A stretch of DNA of 13,231 nt. Origin: Streptomyces sp. NRRL WC-3549. Lineage in GTDB: Bacteria; Actinomycetota; Actinomycetes; Streptomycetales; Streptomycetaceae. A model generated the notes under the pieces. That model saw only the letters and a list, made by a program, of their open reading frames with translations, was not told the DNA's origin and ran no database searches. Below are positions 5,360 through 13,231 of this stretch, in pieces; positions within the stretch are counted from its first letter, which is position 1; the number at the start of each line of letters is the position of its first letter. The stretch lies in NCBI RefSeq assembly GCF_000721935.1, contig NZ_KL585412.1, positions 27,342-40,572 of the forward strand, in the 5' to 3' direction. The translations under genes were made by a program, and so were the position numbers.

Positions 5360-6814
5360 ATGGATGCGCACCAGCCGACAGCCGGATCGGGCGGTGTGGT
5401 GGCCACGCTCGCCTTCGCCGGCACCGTGGCGGCGATCATGCAGACCCTGGTCACTCCACTCATCGCGGAGCTGCCGAGGCTCCTCGACACCACGTCCTCC
5501 AACGCCGCCTGGGTGATCACGGTCACGCTGCTGGTCTCGGCGGTGTGCGTGCCGGTCTCCGGACGCCTGGGCGACCTGCTGGGCAAGCGCCGGATGCTGC
5601 TCGCCTGCTCGGTGCCGCTGATCGTCGGCTCGGTCGTGTGCGCGCTCGCGTCCTCCGTCGTCCCGATGATCGTCGGACGCGGGCTCCAGGGGATGGGCAT
5701 GGGCATGGTGCCGCTCGGCATCGCCCTGCTGCGTGACGTGGTGCCGAAGGAGAAGATGAGCTCCTCCATCGCCCTGGTCAGCGCCTCCCTGGGCATCGGT
5801 GGGGCGCTCGGCCTGCCGATCGCCGCGGCGGTCGCCCAGTACGCGAACTGGCGGGTGCTGTTCTGGGGCTCCGCGGCGCTGGCCCTCGTCATCGCGGCGT
5901 TGATCTGGTTCGTGGTCCCGGACGTTCCGGCCGGTGCCAAGGGGCAGCGTTTCGACGTGCCCGGCGCCCTGGGCCTGGCCGTCGGTCTGGTCTGCCTGCT
6001 CCTCGCCGTCTCCAAGGGCGCCGAGTGGGGATGGGCCTCGACGACGACCCTCGGCCTGTTCGCCGCCGCCGTCGTGGTGCTCCTCGCCTGGGGTGTCTGG
6101 GAACTGCGGACCGAGGACCCGCTGGTCGACCTGCGCACCACGGCCCGCCCCCGCGTGCTCATCACCAACCTCGCGTCGCTCTTCGTCGGCTTCGGCATGT
6201 ACGCCGGCATGCTGATCGCGCCGCAGCTGCTGCAGTTCCCCGAGGCCACCGGCTACGGCCTGGGCCAGTCGATGCTCGCGGCGGGCCTGTGGATGGCCCC
6301 CGGCGGCATCATGATGATGATCATCTCGCCGCTCGGCGGAAAGCTCACCGACTCCCGCGGCCCGAAGTTCACCCTGATCTGCGGTGTGCTGGTCATCGCC
6401 GCGGCCTACGGGCTGGGGATCCTCCTGATGGGTTCCGCCTGGGGGCTGATGCTGTTCCTGATGGTCAGCAGCAGCGGAGTCGGCCTCGCCTACGGTGCGA
6501 TGCCCGCCCTGATCATGAGCTCGGTCCCGGCGTCCGAGACGGCCGCCGCCAACGGCTTCAACACCCTCATGCGCTCGCTCGGCACATCGATCGGCGCCGC
6601 CGTGATCGGCGCGGTCCTCGCCCAGATGACCACGGAGGCGGGCGGCTTCACCTTCACCTCCGAGGCCGGGTTCCGTACCGGCCTGATGTTCGGCTGCGGT
6701 GTCGCCCTGATCGCCGTGGTGGTCTCCGCGTTCATCCCCGCCGTCCGTGGGTCCGCCACCGGTGGGCGGTCCGGCGTGGCCGCCCCGCAGGAGGTGGCCG
6801 CGGTCAGGGGCTGA
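5360..6814 (+). CDS. MFS transporter, drug-exporter type
   Basis: ATG at 5360 follows TAGGAG with a 9-nt gap; 484 residues. Repeated hydrophobic helices run from about residue 13 to about 470, consistent with the 14-helix DHA2-like drug:H+ antiporter group. Motif A is clear as GRLGDLLGKRR (68-78). A motif-C-like stretch, ASLGIGGALGLPIAAAVAQ, lies near 142-160 and is followed by YANWRVLFWGSA, usual in exporters. It is an integral cytoplasmic-membrane protein, probably exporting a small hydrophobic compound; the substrate is unknown. It stands alone with its own promoter region and ends at a strong hairpin. The palindromes upstream suggest ligand-induced derepression, but no regulator gene lies next to it. 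Confidence 0.88.
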   Translation: MDAHQPTAGSGGVVATLAFAGTVAAIMQTLVTPLIAELPRLLDTTSSNAAWVITVTLLVSAVCVPVSGRLGDLLGKRRMLLACSVPLIVGSVVCALASSVVPMIVGRGLQGMGMGMVPLGIALLRDVVPKEKMSSSIALVSASLGIGGALGLPIAAAVAQYANWRVLFWGSAALALVIAALIWFVVPDVPAGAKGQRFDVPGALGLAVGLVCLLLAVSKGAEWGWASTTTLGLFAAAVVVLLAWGVWELRTEDPLVDLRTTARPRVLITNLASLFVGFGMYAGMLIAPQLLQFPEATGYGLGQSMLAAGLWMAPGGIMMMIISPLGGKLTDSRGPKFTLICGVLVIAAAYGLGILLMGSAWGLMLFLMVSSSGVGLAYGAMPALIMSSVPASETAAANGFNTLMRSLGTSIGAAVIGAVLAQMTTEAGGFTFTSEAGFRTGLMFGCGVALIAVVVSAFIPAVRGSATGGRSGVAAPQEVAAVRG

Positions 6815-6840
6815 TCCCCGGCACGCGTCCGTACGCCGCA

Positions 6841-6881
6841 CTGCCCGGCTCCGGCTCCCCGTGGGGAGCGGAGCCGGGCAG
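6841..6881. terminator. Hairpin terminator between convergent genes
   Basis: Arms 6841-6860 and 6863-6881 pair along about 19 bp with one bulged G (CTGCCCGGCTCC...GGAGCCGGGCAG). It starts 27 nt after the MFS stop and lies 66 nt beyond the stop of the opposing WGxxGxxG gene, so it probably serves both directions. Confidence 0.8.
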
Positions 6882-6946
6882 TTCCGCGTCGGGGCGCGGC
6901 GGACTCGGGGAGCCGCACGGCCGGGCCGGTGTGCGCGCCGCCCGCG

Positions 6947-7252
6947 TCAGACGCGCGGGTCCGTCGGGTGCGAGCCCGTCGTCGGGTTGCCGCCGGGGGC
7001 GGGACGCGGCGGCACGTCGCGGTTGTTCTTCTTGCCGCGCGGGATCAGGCCCGCCAGACCGAGGAGGCCGACGAGACCCCACAGTCCCCAGCCGCCACTG
7101 CTGTCGTCCTTGTCCTTGTCGGTGTCGTTCGCGGCGGTGGGGGAGACGGCGGTGGCCGTCACCTGCCCGGTGGGGGCCTCTGCGAGGGCGGGCGCCGCGG
7201 GGGCGAGGAGAAGGGCGGCGGTGAGGGCGAGGGTGGCTGAGGTGTGTCGCAT
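6947..7252 (-). CDS. Small exported WGxxGxxG-family protein
   Basis: ATG at 7252 follows AGAGG on the minus strand; 101 residues. A signal peptide is clear: MRHTS, hydrophobic core ATLALTAALLLAPAAP, then ALA with likely cleavage after residue 24. A short Asp/Lys/Ser linker (DKDKDDSSGG) follows, then one Gly/Trp-spaced hydrophobic helix, WGLWGLVGLLGLAGLIP, then basic RGKKNNR and a Pro-rich tail. The WGxxGxxG helix with a basic following segment is a named bacterial small-protein family that often ends in a sorting-type tail. The basic run suggests the helix is membrane-anchored with its tail inside. Function is unknown. It converges with the MFS gene at 5360-6814. Confidence 0.82.
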   Translation of the reverse strand: MRHTSATLALTAALLLAPAAPALAEAPTGQVTATAVSPTAANDTDKDKDDSSGGWGLWGLVGLLGLAGLIPRGKKNNRDVPPRPAPGGNPTTGSHPTDPRV

Positions 7253-7290
7253 GGTGTCTGCCTCTGCTTTCGGTGGTCGCGGATTCGGCG

Positions 7291-7319
7291 GTGTTCGCCT
7301 GATGACCGGTCACCGTCAA
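7291..7319 (-). promoter_or_regulatory. Possible promoter/operator of the WGxxGxxG gene
   Basis: On the minus strand, TTGACG (7319-7314) resembles a -35 box. The perfect 10-bp palindrome TGACCGGTCA (7303-7312) sits in the spacer. The hexamer at 17 bp (GAACAC) is a poor -10. Remaining bases to the start codon (about 40 nt) would be the leader. Confidence 0.3.
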
Positions 7320-7461
7320 GGGCGGCGGAACGGGTTTCCCACGCGCACGTGTGAGGGGCCGGACGCATCCCCACCATCACCCCCCGCTCGCTCGGGCCGC
7401 GCAACCGCGCGGGGGCCCGCCCGACCGCCCACACCCGCCGCCACCTGCGGATACGGCGTGA

Positions 7462-7490
7462 CGTTCGGCGTGTGCCACCGCTGCCGAACG
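7462..7490 (-). terminator. Hairpin just after the second MFS gene
   Basis: Arms CGTTCGGC (7462-7469) and GCCGAACG (7483-7490) flank a 13-nt loop. It begins 8 nt past the stop of the minus-strand MFS gene. The 8-bp stem is weaker than the other terminators in this window. The rest of the gap 7320-7461 shows no gene I can support. Confidence 0.5.
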
Positions 7491-7498
7491 GACGAAGC

Positions 7499-9142
7499 TC
7501 AGACGCCGTCCGGGCCTGCCTGCGAGGTGTCGTCAAGGACCGGGAAGCGGCGTGGCGCCATGAAGACGAGAACCAGCAGGGCCAGCACGGCCGCCGCGGC
7601 GGCACCGACGAAGACGTGGTCGGTGGCGCTGTCGACGGCCCGGCGCAGGTAGTCGGCCGCGGTGGACGAGAGGGCGGCCGGGGTCTGGAGGGCGTGGGAG
7701 ACGCCGTCGAGGTCGCCGGGCAGGCCCGGTACGGGGGCGTCGGCCAGCCGGGAGGCGAGGGTCGCGTTGGCCGTTGCCCCGAAGAGGGCGGCGCCCAGGC
7801 TCTGGCCGACCTGGCGGCAGAAGAGGACGGAGGCCGTCGTCGTGCCGCGCTCGGCCCAGCCGACGGTCGACTGGACGCCGACGATCAGGGGGAGCTGGAA
7901 GAGGCCGAGGGCCGCTCCCAGCAGCAGCATCAGCAGGGCGGGGTGCCAGGCGGCTCCGGGGAAGGGGAGCAGCGGGAAGGCGAGCAGGACCAGGAGGGCG
8001 CCGGTCATGCCGGTGATCGCGGTGCGCCGGAAGCCGATGCGGTTGTAGGCGCGGTCGGAGAACGCCGCCGCGACCGGCCAGCTGAGGGTCATGGCCGAGA
8101 GGACGAACCCGGCGGCGACCGGGCCGAGACCGAGCACCGACTGGGCGTAGGTCGGCAGGAAGACCGTGGGCGCGACCATCAGCAGGCCCATCGCACCGAG
8201 GGCGAGGTTGACCGAGGCGATGGTGCGGCGTCGCCAGACCCAGCCGGGGATGACGGGCTCGGCGGCGTGCCGTTCGACGACGACGGTCAGGGCGGCCAGC
8301 GCGGCGCTCGCCCCGAACAGGGCGAGCGAGGGGGCGGAGAGCCAGGGCCAGGCGACCCCGCCCTGGACGAGCGCGGTCAGCAGGAGCGCGCCGGTCGCGA
8401 ACACGGTGAGCGCGCCCGCCCAGTCGACGCGGGGACGGGTGGCGGGGCGGGGCCGGGCCGGTTCGTGGAGGTGGCGGACCACCAGCCACAGGGCGAGGCC
8501 GCCGACGGGCAGGTTGACCAGGAAGATCCAGCGCCAGTCGGCGTACGAGGCGAGCAGCCCGCCGAGTGCGGGGCCGGCCACCGACGAGGTGGCCCAGACG
8601 GTGGACAGCTTCGCCTGGATCCTGGGGCGTTCCTTCAGCGGGTACAGGTCGGCGGCGATGGTCTGCACGGTGCCCTGGAGCGCGCCGCCGCCGAGGCCCT
8701 GCACGACCCGGAACGCGATCAGCGCGGCCATGTTCCAGGCGGCGGCGCAGAGCAGGGAACCGACCAGGAAGAGGATGATGCCGGCGACCAGGACGGGCTT
8801 GCGCCCGAAGGTGTCGGAGAGCTTTCCGTACACGGGCAGGGTGACGGTGACGGCGAGCAGGTAGCCGGAGAACAGCCATGAGAACACGGCGAATCCACCC
8901 AGGTCACCGACGATCTGGGGAACGGCGGTGGCCACGATGGTGCCGTCGATGGCGGCGAGGCCCATGCCGAGCATGAGCGCGGCGACGACCGGCCGGCGGG
9001 CACGGTCGGCCCGCGCGCGGGCCGCCGCGGACGCCTCCCCGGCCCCGGGCTCCGGTCCCGTCCCGGGTTCCCGTACCGCCCCGGGCCCCGGCTCCGGCGC
9101 CGTCCCCGGCTGCGTGTCGTCCCTGCCGTTCGCGCCGCCCAC
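7499..9142 (-). CDS. DHA2-family (EmrB/QacA-like) MFS exporter
   Basis: I chose the GTG at 9142 because GGGAAAGGAA lies just upstream. The frame stays open to 9262, but that extension has no hydrophobic or conserved content. This gives 547 residues. Residues 1-50 are a Pro/Gly/Glu-rich then Arg-rich cytoplasmic tail. The DHA2 helix-1 signature is AIDGTIVATAVPQI (64-77). Motif A is GKLSDTFGRKP (106-116), and motif C is GPALGG (190-195) followed by WRWIFLVNLPVG. These are typical 14-helix drug:H+ antiporters. It probably exports drugs or secondary metabolites; the substrate is unknown. It is divergent from the ABC operon across a 360-nt gap, with a weak hairpin after its stop. It is not closely similar to the other MFS protein in this window, so it is not a local duplication. 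Confidence 0.9.
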   Translation of the reverse strand: MGGANGRDDTQPGTAPEPGPGAVREPGTGPEPGAGEASAAARARADRARRPVVAALMLGMGLAAIDGTIVATAVPQIVGDLGGFAVFSWLFSGYLLAVTVTLPVYGKLSDTFGRKPVLVAGIILFLVGSLLCAAAWNMAALIAFRVVQGLGGGALQGTVQTIAADLYPLKERPRIQAKLSTVWATSSVAGPALGGLLASYADWRWIFLVNLPVGGLALWLVVRHLHEPARPRPATRPRVDWAGALTVFATGALLLTALVQGGVAWPWLSAPSLALFGASAALAALTVVVERHAAEPVIPGWVWRRRTIASVNLALGAMGLLMVAPTVFLPTYAQSVLGLGPVAAGFVLSAMTLSWPVAAAFSDRAYNRIGFRRTAITGMTGALLVLLAFPLLPFPGAAWHPALLMLLLGAALGLFQLPLIVGVQSTVGWAERGTTTASVLFCRQVGQSLGAALFGATANATLASRLADAPVPGLPGDLDGVSHALQTPAALSSTAADYLRRAVDSATDHVFVGAAAAAVLALLVLVFMAPRRFPVLDDTSQAGPDGV

Positions 9143-9502
9143 CGCATTTCCTTTCCCTATGCATCCGGTTTCCCGGCTCACTGTCTCACCGGGCGCCGTC
9201 CCGTGGGAGACCGATGCCGCAGGCTGGGATCCCCTACACGGGGCGCGCTCCAGGGCCCGCAACCCCTAGGGGAGGCACCGCACTTGGGCCTGGGGAGCGT
9301 TCCTCCCGGCGGAGGACGTGCCCGGGCGTCCCGGTTCCTTAGCGTGTTCTTACGTCGCGGATGCGGCTGACCGCAGAGAACGGGGTGGGGAAAACCCCAC
9401 CCGAAGACGGCGCCGGGCACCAGCGCGCCGGACCCCTCTCACCCACGAGACTCGGAACGTCTGCAGAGACGTCCTGGCATGAACCGACATAGGAGAGAAA
9501 CC
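9143..9502. promoter_or_regulatory. Divergent intergenic region between the MFS exporter and the ABC operon
   Basis: The 360-nt gap contains no gene I can support. It holds a 10-bp palindrome CCCCTAGGGG (9263-9272), and the inverted repeat at 9457-9472 listed separately. It should contain both divergent promoters, but I could not assign -35/-10 pairs with confidence; TTAGCG...TTCTTACG (about 9339-9357) is the most A/T-rich patch. Confidence 0.4.
9457..9472. promoter_or_regulatory. Inverted repeat upstream of the ABC operon
   Basis: ACGTCT (9457-9462) and AGACGT (9467-9472) flank GCAG. It lies 30 nt upstream of the GTG start and 18 nt before the AGGAG ribosome binding site. It could be an operator or a short leader hairpin. 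Confidence 0.35.
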
Positions 9503-10291
9503 GTGACAACGGCTGTGACCATTCCCAGGCACGGGGACACTGGAGGGCGTACGGCCGTTGCTGCGCGAGCCCGGCAGGTCGTCAAGGCGTACGGAGCGGG
9601 GGAGACCCGGGTCGTCGCGCTCGACCACGTCGACGTGGACATCGTCCGCGGGCAGTTCACGGCGATCATGGGCCCGTCCGGCTCCGGCAAGTCGACGCTG
9701 ATGCACTGCCTGGCCGGACTGGACACCGTGACCTCCGGTCAGATCCATGTCGCCGACACCGAGATCACCGGGCTCAAGGACAAGAAGCTCACGCAGTTGC
9801 GCCGGGACCGGATCGGCTTCATCTTCCAGGCGTTCAACCTGCTCCCGACGCTCAACGCGCTGGAGAACATCACGCTGCCGATGGACATCGCGGGCCGCAA
9901 GCCGGACGTGGGCTGGCTGGACCAGGTCGTGGAGACCGTCGGCCTCGCCGGGCGGCTGAAGCACCGCCCCACCCAGCTCTCCGGTGGCCAGCAGCAGCGC
10001 GTCGCGGTGGCGCGGGCGCTCGCCGCGCGCCCCGAGATCATCTTCGGTGACGAGCCCACCGGGAACCTGGACTCGCGGGCCGGTGCCGAGGTGCTGTCGT
10101 TCCTGCGCAAGTCGGTCGACGAGCTCGGCCAGACCATCGTCATGGTCACCCACGACCCGGTAGCCGCCTCCTACGCGGACCGGGTGCTCTACCTCGCCGA
10201 CGGCTCCATCGTCGACGAGATGCGCGACCCGACGGCCGATCAGGTCCTGGACCGCATGAAGGACTTCGACGCGCGCGGGCGGACGTCATGA
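9503..10291 (+). CDS. ABC transporter ATP-binding protein, LolD/MacB type
   Basis: GTG at 9503 is preferred to the in-frame ATG at 9479 because AGGAG (9491-9495) sits 7 nt before it. This gives 262 residues. All ATPase motifs are present: Walker A GPSGSGKST (57-65), Q-loop FIFQ (Q109), signature LSGGQQQR (159-166), Walker B IIFGDE (179-184) with EPTGNLD, and the H-loop THD (H217). The order and the EPTGNLDS signature are typical of the MacB/LolD/FtsE-like group, which powers mechanotransmission or export and not classic import. It forms a complex with the permease encoded next, with a 4-bp ATGA overlap implying translational coupling. Substrate is unknown; in actinomycetes such systems are often linked to cell-envelope stress or peptide resistance. 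Confidence 0.95.
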   Translation: MTTAVTIPRHGDTGGRTAVAARARQVVKAYGAGETRVVALDHVDVDIVRGQFTAIMGPSGSGKSTLMHCLAGLDTVTSGQIHVADTEITGLKDKKLTQLRRDRIGFIFQAFNLLPTLNALENITLPMDIAGRKPDVGWLDQVVETVGLAGRLKHRPTQLSGGQQQRVAVARALAARPEIIFGDEPTGNLDSRAGAEVLSFLRKSVDELGQTIVMVTHDPVAASYADRVLYLADGSIVDEMRDPTADQVLDRMKDFDARGRTS

Positions 10292-12870
10292 CCGTGTGGA
10301 AGACCTCGGTGCGCAACTTCCTCGCGCACAAGGGGCGCATGGCGCTCTCCGCCGTCGCGGTCCTGCTGTCGGTGGCGTTCGTCTGCGGGACGCTCGTCTT
10401 CACCGACACGATGAACACCACCTTCGACAAGCTCTTCGCGGTGTCGTCGGCCGACGTCACCGTCAGCCCGAAGGACGCCGGGGACGCCGCCGACATGCCG
10501 GAGAGCGGCCGGCCCGAGTCGCTGCCCGCCTCCGTCGTCGACCAGATCCGGAAGGCCGACGGCGTGAAGGACGCCGAGGGCGGCGTGATGAGCATGTCCG
10601 TCACGGTCGTCGACCGGAACGACAAGAACATGGGCTCCGACACCGGTGCCCCCACGCTCGCGAGCAACTGGACGCGCAACGACCTGCGTTCCATGGAGAT
10701 CACCTCGGGCCACGTGCCGCGCGGACCGACCGAGGTCATGGTCGACGCCGACACCGCCGAGAAGCACCACCTGAAGATCGGTGACGAACTGCGGACGATC
10801 GCGGCCACCGGTGACATCACGGCGAAGATCAGCGGCATCACCGCCTTCACCGTGACCAACCCGGGTGCGGCCGTCGTCGTCTTCGACACCGCCACCGCGC
10901 AGGAGAAGCTGCTCGGCGCCCCCGGTGTCTTCACCCACGTCAACGTGACGGCCCAGCCGGGCGTCGAGGACGCGCAGCTGAAGAAGGACGTCGCCGCCGC
11001 CCTCGGTGACCCGGGGGCGTACAAGCTCCAGACGCAGAAGGAGGCCGCCGACGCCAACAAGGACTCCATGGGCTCCTTCCTCGACGTCATGAAGTACGCG
11101 ATGCTCGGTTTCGCCGGGATCGCCTTCCTCGTCGGCATCTTCCTGATCGTCAACACCTTCTCGATGCTGGTCGCCCAGCGCACCCGGGAGATCGGCCTGA
11201 TGCGGGCCATCGGCTCCAGCCGCGAGCAGGTCAACCGGTCGGTGCTGGTCGAAGCGGTGCTCCTGGGCCTCGTCGGATCGGTCCTGGGCGTGGCGGCCGG
11301 GATCGGGCTCGCCGTCGGGCTGATGAAGGCCATGGGCGCCGTGGGCATGGAGCTCTCCACCCAAGACCTCACCGTCGCCTGGACGACACCGGTGACGGGC
11401 CTGGCGCTCGGCGTCGTCGTGACCGTGCTCGCCGCGTACATCCCGGCCCGCCGCGCCGGCAAGGTCTCCCCGATGGCGGCCCTGCGGGACGCCGGGACCC
11501 CGGCCGACGCGAAGTCCGGCCGGGTGCGGGCCGGCGTCGGCCTGCTCCTCACCGGCGCCGGGGCGGCGGGGCTCTGGGCGACGACCCGGGTGGAGGAGGC
11601 GAGCGAGGGTTCGCTCTACCTGGCCCTCGGCGTGGTCCTCACCCTGATCGGCTTCATCGTGATCGGCCCGCTGCTGGCCGGAGTGGTCGTACGGGCCCTG
11701 AGCGTCGTCGTCCTCAGGCTGTTCGGCCCGGTCGGGCGGCTCGCGGAGCGCAACGCGCTGCGCAACCCCCGGCGCACCGGAGCCACCGGCGCGGCCCTGA
11801 TGATCGGCCTGGCCCTGGTGGCGTGCCTCTCCGTCGTCGGCTCGTCGATGGTGGCCTCCGCCACCGAAGAGCTGGACAAGTCGGTCGGTACGGACTTCAT
11901 CGTCCAGTCGAACACCGGTCAGCTGGTCGTGCCGCAGGCCGCCGAGGCCGTCGAGAAGGTGCCCGGCATCGAGCACGTCACGCACTACAAGGTGCTCGGC
12001 GCGAAGCTCACCGGCCCCGACGGTTCGACGCACGACGAACACGTCACCGCCGCCGACCCCACGTACCCGAAGGACCTGCGGCGGGAGACCGTCGCCGGCG
12101 ACCTGTCGAAGGCGTACGGCGAGGACGCCATGTCGGTCGGTTCGGACTACGCCGCCCTGCACGGGATCGAGGTCGGTGACGAGATCACCGTCGCGTTCAA
12201 GGCGGGCGGGACCGCGAAACTGACCGTGGCCGCGATCACCTCGGACGAGACGAGCGTGGACCAGGGCGCGATGTACGTCGCCACGGCGACCGCGGAGAAG
12301 TACGTCCCCGCCGACCGGATGCCGGAGGACATGATCGTGTTCGCCGCCGCGGTGGACGGCAAGGAGAAGGAGGCCTACGCCGCCCTCAAGACCGCGCTCG
12401 CCCCGTACCCGCAGTACAAGGTGCAGAACCAGGCCGACTTCAAGCAGGACCTGAAGGACCAGGTCGGCCAGCTGCTGAACATCGTGTACGCCCTGCTCGC
12501 CCTGGCGATCATCGTCGCGGTGCTGGGCGTGGTGAACACCCTGGCCCTCTCGGTGGTCGAGCGGACCCGGGAGATCGGCCTGATGCGGGCGATCGGCCTC
12601 TCCCGCCGCCAGCTGCGCCGGATGATCCGGCTGGAGTCCGTGGTCATCGCCCTGTTCGGCGCGCTGCTCGGTCTCGGCCTGGGCATGGGCTGGGGCACCT
12701 CCGCCCAGAAGCTGCTGGCCCTGGAGGGCCTCGGCGTCCTGGAGATCCCGTGGCCGACCATCCTCACGGTGTTCGTCGCCTCCGCCTTCGTCGGACTGTT
12801 CGCCGCGCTGGTCCCGGCCTTCCGGGCGGGCCGGATGAACGTCCTGAACGCGATCGCCACCGACGGGTGA
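10288..12870 (+). CDS. ABC transporter permease, FtsX/MacB type with duplicated core
   Basis: ATG at 10288 overlaps the ATPase stop; 860 residues. The layout is a helix at about 20-45; a large extracellular MacB-like domain (about 45-265); three helices (about 267-390); a central hydrophobic pair (about 415-475); a helix at about 497-520; a second extracellular domain (about 525-725); and three last helices (about 730-855). Each three-helix core carries nearly the same cytoplasmic loop: REIGLMRAIGSSREQV near residue 299 and REIGLMRAIGLSRRQL near 759, so the protein contains two FtsX units. That gives about 10 helices, normal for this long actinobacterial class. It likely works with the upstream ATPase to move or sense an envelope-acting compound; the substrate is not deducible. 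Transcription ends at the hairpin just downstream. Confidence 0.93.
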   Translation: MTVWKTSVRNFLAHKGRMALSAVAVLLSVAFVCGTLVFTDTMNTTFDKLFAVSSADVTVSPKDAGDAADMPESGRPESLPASVVDQIRKADGVKDAEGGVMSMSVTVVDRNDKNMGSDTGAPTLASNWTRNDLRSMEITSGHVPRGPTEVMVDADTAEKHHLKIGDELRTIAATGDITAKISGITAFTVTNPGAAVVVFDTATAQEKLLGAPGVFTHVNVTAQPGVEDAQLKKDVAAALGDPGAYKLQTQKEAADANKDSMGSFLDVMKYAMLGFAGIAFLVGIFLIVNTFSMLVAQRTREIGLMRAIGSSREQVNRSVLVEAVLLGLVGSVLGVAAGIGLAVGLMKAMGAVGMELSTQDLTVAWTTPVTGLALGVVVTVLAAYIPARRAGKVSPMAALRDAGTPADAKSGRVRAGVGLLLTGAGAAGLWATTRVEEASEGSLYLALGVVLTLIGFIVIGPLLAGVVVRALSVVVLRLFGPVGRLAERNALRNPRRTGATGAALMIGLALVACLSVVGSSMVASATEELDKSVGTDFIVQSNTGQLVVPQAAEAVEKVPGIEHVTHYKVLGAKLTGPDGSTHDEHVTAADPTYPKDLRRETVAGDLSKAYGEDAMSVGSDYAALHGIEVGDEITVAFKAGGTAKLTVAAITSDETSVDQGAMYVATATAEKYVPADRMPEDMIVFAAAVDGKEKEAYAALKTALAPYPQYKVQNQADFKQDLKDQVGQLLNIVYALLALAIIVAVLGVVNTLALSVVERTREIGLMRAIGLSRRQLRRMIRLESVVIALFGALLGLGLGMGWGTSAQKLLALEGLGVLEIPWPTILTVFVASAFVGLFAALVPAFRAGRMNVLNAIATDG

Positions 12871-12897
12871 CGGAACGCGTCGCAGCGTGACCGGCCC

Positions 12898-12931
12898 GGC
12901 CCCGGGGCGTTCCTCCGAACGCCCCGGGGCC
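12898..12931 (+). terminator. Strong hairpin terminator after the ABC operon
   Basis: A perfect 15-bp stem, GGCCCCGGGGCGTTC (12898-12912) with its complement (12917-12931), has a CTCC loop. It begins 27 nt after the permease stop and has no long U-tract. Confidence 0.85.
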
Positions 12932-13131
12932 CGTCCGTGTCCTACGCCGTGGGCGACGGGGCGGGGGCCGGACGGGGCGCGAGGGGCGGGCGCGGCACGC
13001 GGTGCGTCCGTCCGGGCACGGCGTTCCCTCGCGCGGGTGACACACCGACGTCGTACGCTGGACACCCCGGCCCGTCCTACGTGTCGGGTCCTTCGCGTTG
13101 CTGCCCCTGCCCCCTTGGACGGAAGCCCTTC
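12932..13131 (+). promoter_or_regulatory. Upstream region of mfd
   Basis: No gene is supported here. TACGCT (13054-13059) could be a -10 box. The nearby GTGACA (13037-13042) is only 11 bp away, too close to be its -35. The ribosome binding site GGACGGAAG lies about 7 nt before the mfd ATG. Confidence 0.3.
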
Positions 13132-13231
13132 ATGAGCCTGCACGGTCTGCTGGATGTCGTCGTCACCGATCCGGCGCTCGCCGAAGCGGTGCAGGCCGCC
13201 ACCGACGGTCACCGGCCGCAGGTCGACCTGG
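13132..13231 (+). CDS. mfd: Transcription-repair coupling factor Mfd, N-terminus only
   Basis: ATG at 13132 opens a frame reaching the window end: MSLHGLLDVVVTDPALAEAV and 13 more residues ending QVDL. I recognise this as the start of actinobacterial Mfd. The full protein (about 1,180 residues) is a superfamily-2 ATPase that removes RNA polymerase stalled at DNA lesions and recruits UvrA. Only the first 33 codons are here, with no catalytic motif, so the call rests on N-terminal resemblance and on the remembered mfd-ABC transporter gene order. Confidence 0.8.
   Translation, partial: MSLHGLLDVVVTDPALAEAVQAATDGHRPQVDL

Noticed and set aside
5303..6841. Long minus-strand frame opposite the MFS gene
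   Set aside because: Low-complexity His/Asp/Gly/Arg composition; the plus strand has clear MFS motifs. The same applies to the plus-strand frame 7472-8881 opposite the second MFS gene.
9143..9262. N-terminal extension of the second MFS exporter to the ATG at 9262
   Set aside because: The added 40 residues have no ribosome binding site support or family content. GTG at 9142 has GGGAAAGGAA before it.
9454..9480. Sigma-E type promoter (GGAAC at 9454) for the ABC operon
   Set aside because: No matching -10 element at 15-17 bp downstream, and the start codon is too close.
10240..13212. 990-residue minus-strand open frame
   Set aside because: It lies opposite the clear ABC permease. It is rich in Gly, Arg, Asp and His with no family resemblance, typical of an antisense frame in high-GC DNA.

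Overview
The window is high-GC DNA with strongly G/C-biased third codon positions, GTG starts and purine-rich ribosome binding sites. It also carries a truncated mfd next to a MacB/FtsX-type ABC transporter. Together with the look of the proteins, this points to a Streptomyces chromosome. From memory, the order mfd - ABC permease - ABC ATPase is the one seen around SCO3109-SCO3111 in S. coelicolor; I could not check this.

Left part (1-5124): a group of proteins built from polymorphic-toxin and immunity domains. A YwqJ-related deaminase runs off the left edge on the minus strand. Divergent from it are a WHH-nuclease-like/SUKH (SMI1/KNR4) protein, a long protein (Imm35/YrhB-like domain, Pro/Gly-rich linker, deaminase, SUKH-4), a strong hairpin terminator, and a DivIVA-like coiled-coil protein of the kind annotated 'cellulose-binding protein' in Streptomyces. 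None of the N-termini visible here has an export signal, so the group probably acts inside the cell. Two genes are broken. The WHH/SUKH gene contains an exact 19-base Nextera/Tn5 mosaic end (876-894), almost certainly a sequencing or assembly artefact. The long gene changes reading frame near 3120-3140.

Middle part (5125-9142): an MFS drug-efflux-type transporter behind an AT-rich, palindrome-dense promoter region; a strong hairpin; a small secreted or membrane WGxxGxxG protein on the minus strand; and a second DHA2-type (EmrB/QacA-like) MFS exporter, also on the minus strand. No regulator gene lies beside either exporter.

Right part (9143-13231): a two-gene operon encoding a LolD/MacB-type ATPase and an 860-residue FtsX/MacB-type permease with an ATGA overlap, a strong hairpin terminator, and the first 33 codons of mfd (transcription-repair coupling factor).

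The most important practical point is that the two broken genes should not be read as biological pseudogenes or as programmed frameshifts until raw reads have been checked.
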